A stretch of DNA of 64,000 bases from Narthecium ossifragum (taxonomy: Eukaryota; Streptophyta; Magnoliopsida; Dioscoreales; Nartheciaceae): assembly GCA_963920575.1 (NCBI GenBank), contig OY986972.1:7390010-7454009 (forward strand). Reading direction: 5' to 3'. A program made the translations under genes and the position numbers. Under the pieces are notes generated by a model. The model saw only the letters and a list, made by a program, of their open reading frames with translations, did not search any database and was not told the origin of the DNA. This document shows positions 61,467 through 64,000 of this stretch, piece by piece; positions within the stretch are counted from its first letter, which is position 1, and each line of letters opens with the position of its first letter.

Positions 61467-62715
61467 TATCTTTTTAAATTCATTTTCATCTTTGTAAATT
61501 CATTTTCATCTTTCCTGCATTTACATCATTTTAAATTCATTTTCATCTTTCTAAATTATTGTTTTAATCTTATCAATGTATTTTCATCGTTTTTAAACTC
61601 ATTTTCATCTTTTTAAATGCATTTTCATCTTTTTAATGTATTTTCATCTTTCTAAACTCATTTTCATATTTTTAAATTCATTTTCATATTTTCATATTTT
61701 TAAATTCATTTTCATCTTTTTAAATACATTTTCATCTTTCTAAAATCATTTTCATCATTCTAAATTCATTTTCATATTTGACAATTCATTTTCATCTTTC
61801 AGAATTCATTTTCATCTTTCTTAATTCATTTTCATCTTTCTAAATTCATTTTCATCTTTGGCAATTCATTTTCATCTTTCTTAATTCATTTTCATATTTC
61901 TTAATTCATTTTCATCTTTGTGAATTCATTTTCATCTTTCTGAAATCATTTTCATCTTCTTATCTCTATTTTCATCATTTTAAATCTATTTTTATCATTT
62001 TGAAATTCATTTTCATCTTTCTGAAATCATTTTCATCTTTCTGAAATCATTTTCATCTTTTTGAATTCATTTTCATCTTTCATACATTTTCATCTTCTTA
62101 ACTCTATTTTCTTCACTTTAAATCTATTTTTATCATTTTAAAATTCATTTTCATCTTTCTGAATTCATTTTCATCTTTCAAAATTCATTTTCATCTTTTT
62201 GAATTCATTTTCATCTTTCATACATTTTCATCTTCTTAACTCTATTTTCTTCACTTTAAATCTATTTTTATCATTTTAAAATTCATTTTCATCTTTCTGA
62301 ATTCATTTTCATTTTCAAAATTCATTTTCATCTTTTTGAATTCATTTTATCTTTCTGAATTCATTTTCATCTTTCGTACATTTTCGTATTCTTAACTCTA
62401 TTTTCATCATTTTAAATCTATTTTTATCATTTTAAAATTCATTTACATCTTTCTGAATTCATTTTCATCTTTCTAAATTCATTTTCATCTTTCTCAAAAT
62501 CATTTTCATCTTTCTGAAATCATTTTCATCTTTCTGAAATCATTTTCATCTTTCTGAAATCATTTTCATCTTTCAAAAATCATTTTCATCTTTCTGAAAT
62601 CATTTTCATATTTCATACATTTTCATCTTCTTATCTCTATTTTCATCATTTTAACTCTATTTTCATCATTTTAAATCCATTTTTATCTTTTAAACCTTAT
62701 TTTTATCTTTTTATA
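61467..62715. repeat. Minisatellite based on TTCATTTTCATCTTTCTGAA (about 20-bp unit)
   Basis: About 1.25 kb of degenerate repeats of TTTTCATC(T)TT spaced mostly 20 bp apart. Higher-order duplications are visible: the block CATACATTTTCATCTTCTTA to TTTTTATCATTTTAAAATTC recurs at about 62085 and 62220. Confidence 0.95.
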
Positions 62716-64000
62716 AGTACATAGCACTATTCCCATGCACCGACATCTGTAAGCCACACCCAGGACTAGCCAACAGACCAATAAGAGATGCCAAAAGGAC
62801 AAGACGATCACAGGCCGGACACTTCCTCCTCAGACAACCCTCCATCCTCTACAATGCTCTAAACTGTACATAAGCCCATTAATTTCCAAGTCTCACAGCC
62901 CACCCATCTCTCCTCCCAACCATGGCTCTGCAGAGACCACCTACCACCCTGCTCTCCCTACGTCGGCTGCTCCTCCTCCCACCCTTCCTTCGTCCCCTCC
63001 ACCGCCACCACCTACCACCCTGTCCCTTGCTCCTCTCCTTCATGTTCCCAGCTCCCCAGCCTGTCTAGTTGCCGATCCCCAACCTCATCTGGCTGCTCCT
63101 TTAATCTCACCTCCGACGACCTCCAGCTGCTCTGCGCCACGACGCGGCCCACGACCTCCGATGACCTCCGAAGCCCTCGCCCACGATACCACCCGCCACT
63201 CCCCCTCTCTCAAGTCCACGATGACGCTGTTAGATCCGGAGGAGACGGAGAAGCTCGGGTGGCGTCCGAGCTCAAGTCGAGGTCGTTGGTGCTGAAGGAG
63301 GTCGTCTTCGATGCAGGGGACCTCGGGGGTAGGTCGATACGGCTACGGAATGGAGAGGGCTCACCGTAAGTGGCCGCGGATCCGATGGATGAGGTGATGG
63401 CGGTGTGGGGGAGCTTGCGGGGGTTAATGGTCGGCGGATGCAGGGGATCTCGGACGGAGGCCACAGAATGGAAAGGGCTCGCCGTAGGTGGCCGCGGCTC
63501 CGATAGATGAGGTGCTGGCAGTCTAGGGGAGCTTGCCGGGGTTAATGGCCATGGGTTCCGGCGATGGGTTCCGGGGTGGTCGGCGACGCGTGTAACGGCG
63601 AGGGCGGAGACGGTGGGGTGGGATTGTGGCAGGGAGGCGAGGGGGCGTCGAATCCGGGGCTGGGAGGAGCTGGAGGCCGACGGGGAGGTGGAGACTGATG
63701 GGGCGGTGCCGGATTTGAGAGGGAGGAGGAGCTCGGATGGGTGACTGTGGATTCGATCTACTGGAGCGAATCGAGGAGATCGGTGGCGGAGAAGGAGGTT
63801 CCTGTGAGGAGCTGCGTAGGCGAGGCTTGGGGAGACCGTTCCGGGATGAATCGTGGGTTGTCGGCGATCGGGATCCGTGGAGGATGCTGCTGGAGGAGTT
63901 CCTGAGGCCTCGGGGAGGCCATCAGCTGGTTAGATCGGCGGTGGAGGGCGAAGACGGCAGCGGGTTGCTGTTAGGCTGCCGCGGAGGACGCCGGAGACGG
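62716..64000. other. GC-rich unidentified sequence at the window end
   Basis: C-rich on + until about 63210 and then G-rich, giving spurious Pro/Ser-rich or Gly/Arg-rich frames. A 118-bp tandem duplication starts at 63349 and 63467 (AATGGA(G/A)AGGGCTC). No domain recognised. The G-rich/C-rich symmetry with 60721-61250 hints that both ends belong to one element. Confidence 0.4.

Noticed and set aside
61467..62715. CRISPR-like array
   Set aside because: Units are contiguous and degenerate without unique spacers, in a plant genome; it is a minisatellite.

Overview
The window is plant nuclear DNA. One gene with 13 GT-AG exons occupies positions 649-47349, and almost everything else is transposable-element sequence. 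The gene encodes a 714-residue Xaa-Pro aminopeptidase (aminopeptidase P, M24 family) with a Ser/Pro/Arg-rich, transit-peptide-like N-terminus, so it resembles the plastidial plant isoform (APP2 type). The GC-rich first exon and very long, transposon-filled introns suggest a large-intron monocot lineage such as a palm. The species cannot be fixed from the sequence alone. Exons total 2145 nt and introns about 44.6 kb.

Introns, left to right. Intron 1 (988-10732) holds a PIF/Harbinger-like element with TTA target duplications (3147-8679). Inside it sits a 2.55-kb hAT-like element (3273-5825) flanked by the 8-bp duplication GGCCAGAG. Intron 3 (11101-20227) holds two head-to-head LTR copies forming a palindrome of about 3.4 kb (12200-15618), a second Harbinger-type MITE (16669-17194) and an LTR-like block with an exact 88-bp tandem period. 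Intron 4 holds a third copy of the palindrome LTR. Intron 7 holds an inverted relative of the intron-1 hAT-like element (29037-31086; 8-bp duplication CTTGTGAT). Intron 10 holds a small foldback element (34254-34673), a 2-kb element with very long inverted arms (35448-37477), and a 4-kb GC-rich composite (38246-42163). Short elements with CAAGGATTGCC/CATGGATT termini and 8-bp duplications are scattered throughout.

Downstream of the gene (48187-60405) lies one L1-type LINE on the minus strand. Its ORF2 remnants (endonuclease, reverse transcriptase, CCHC-type zf-RVT, RNase H) are interrupted by a cassette carrying a plant-mobile-domain gene remnant (50104-52475). Its ORF1 is split by a non-autonomous LTR retrotransposon (55020-60320; duplication CCGGG). 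That element in turn contains a 2.3-kb solo LTR (57433-59742; duplication CTCAT). A 200-N assembly gap lies at 54610-54809. The right end (60606-64000) is pyrimidine-rich sequence with a 1.25-kb TTTTCATC-based minisatellite.

The most interesting observation is that the intron-1 hAT-like element carries, internally, about 450 bp of the DNA that flanks its relative in intron 7 of the same gene, including that relative's target-site duplication. This is a fossil of local transposition or abortive gap repair. The resulting inverted pair brackets exons 2-7 and could favour back-splicing. No complete autonomous mobile element and no prokaryote-type system (CRISPR, operon) is present.
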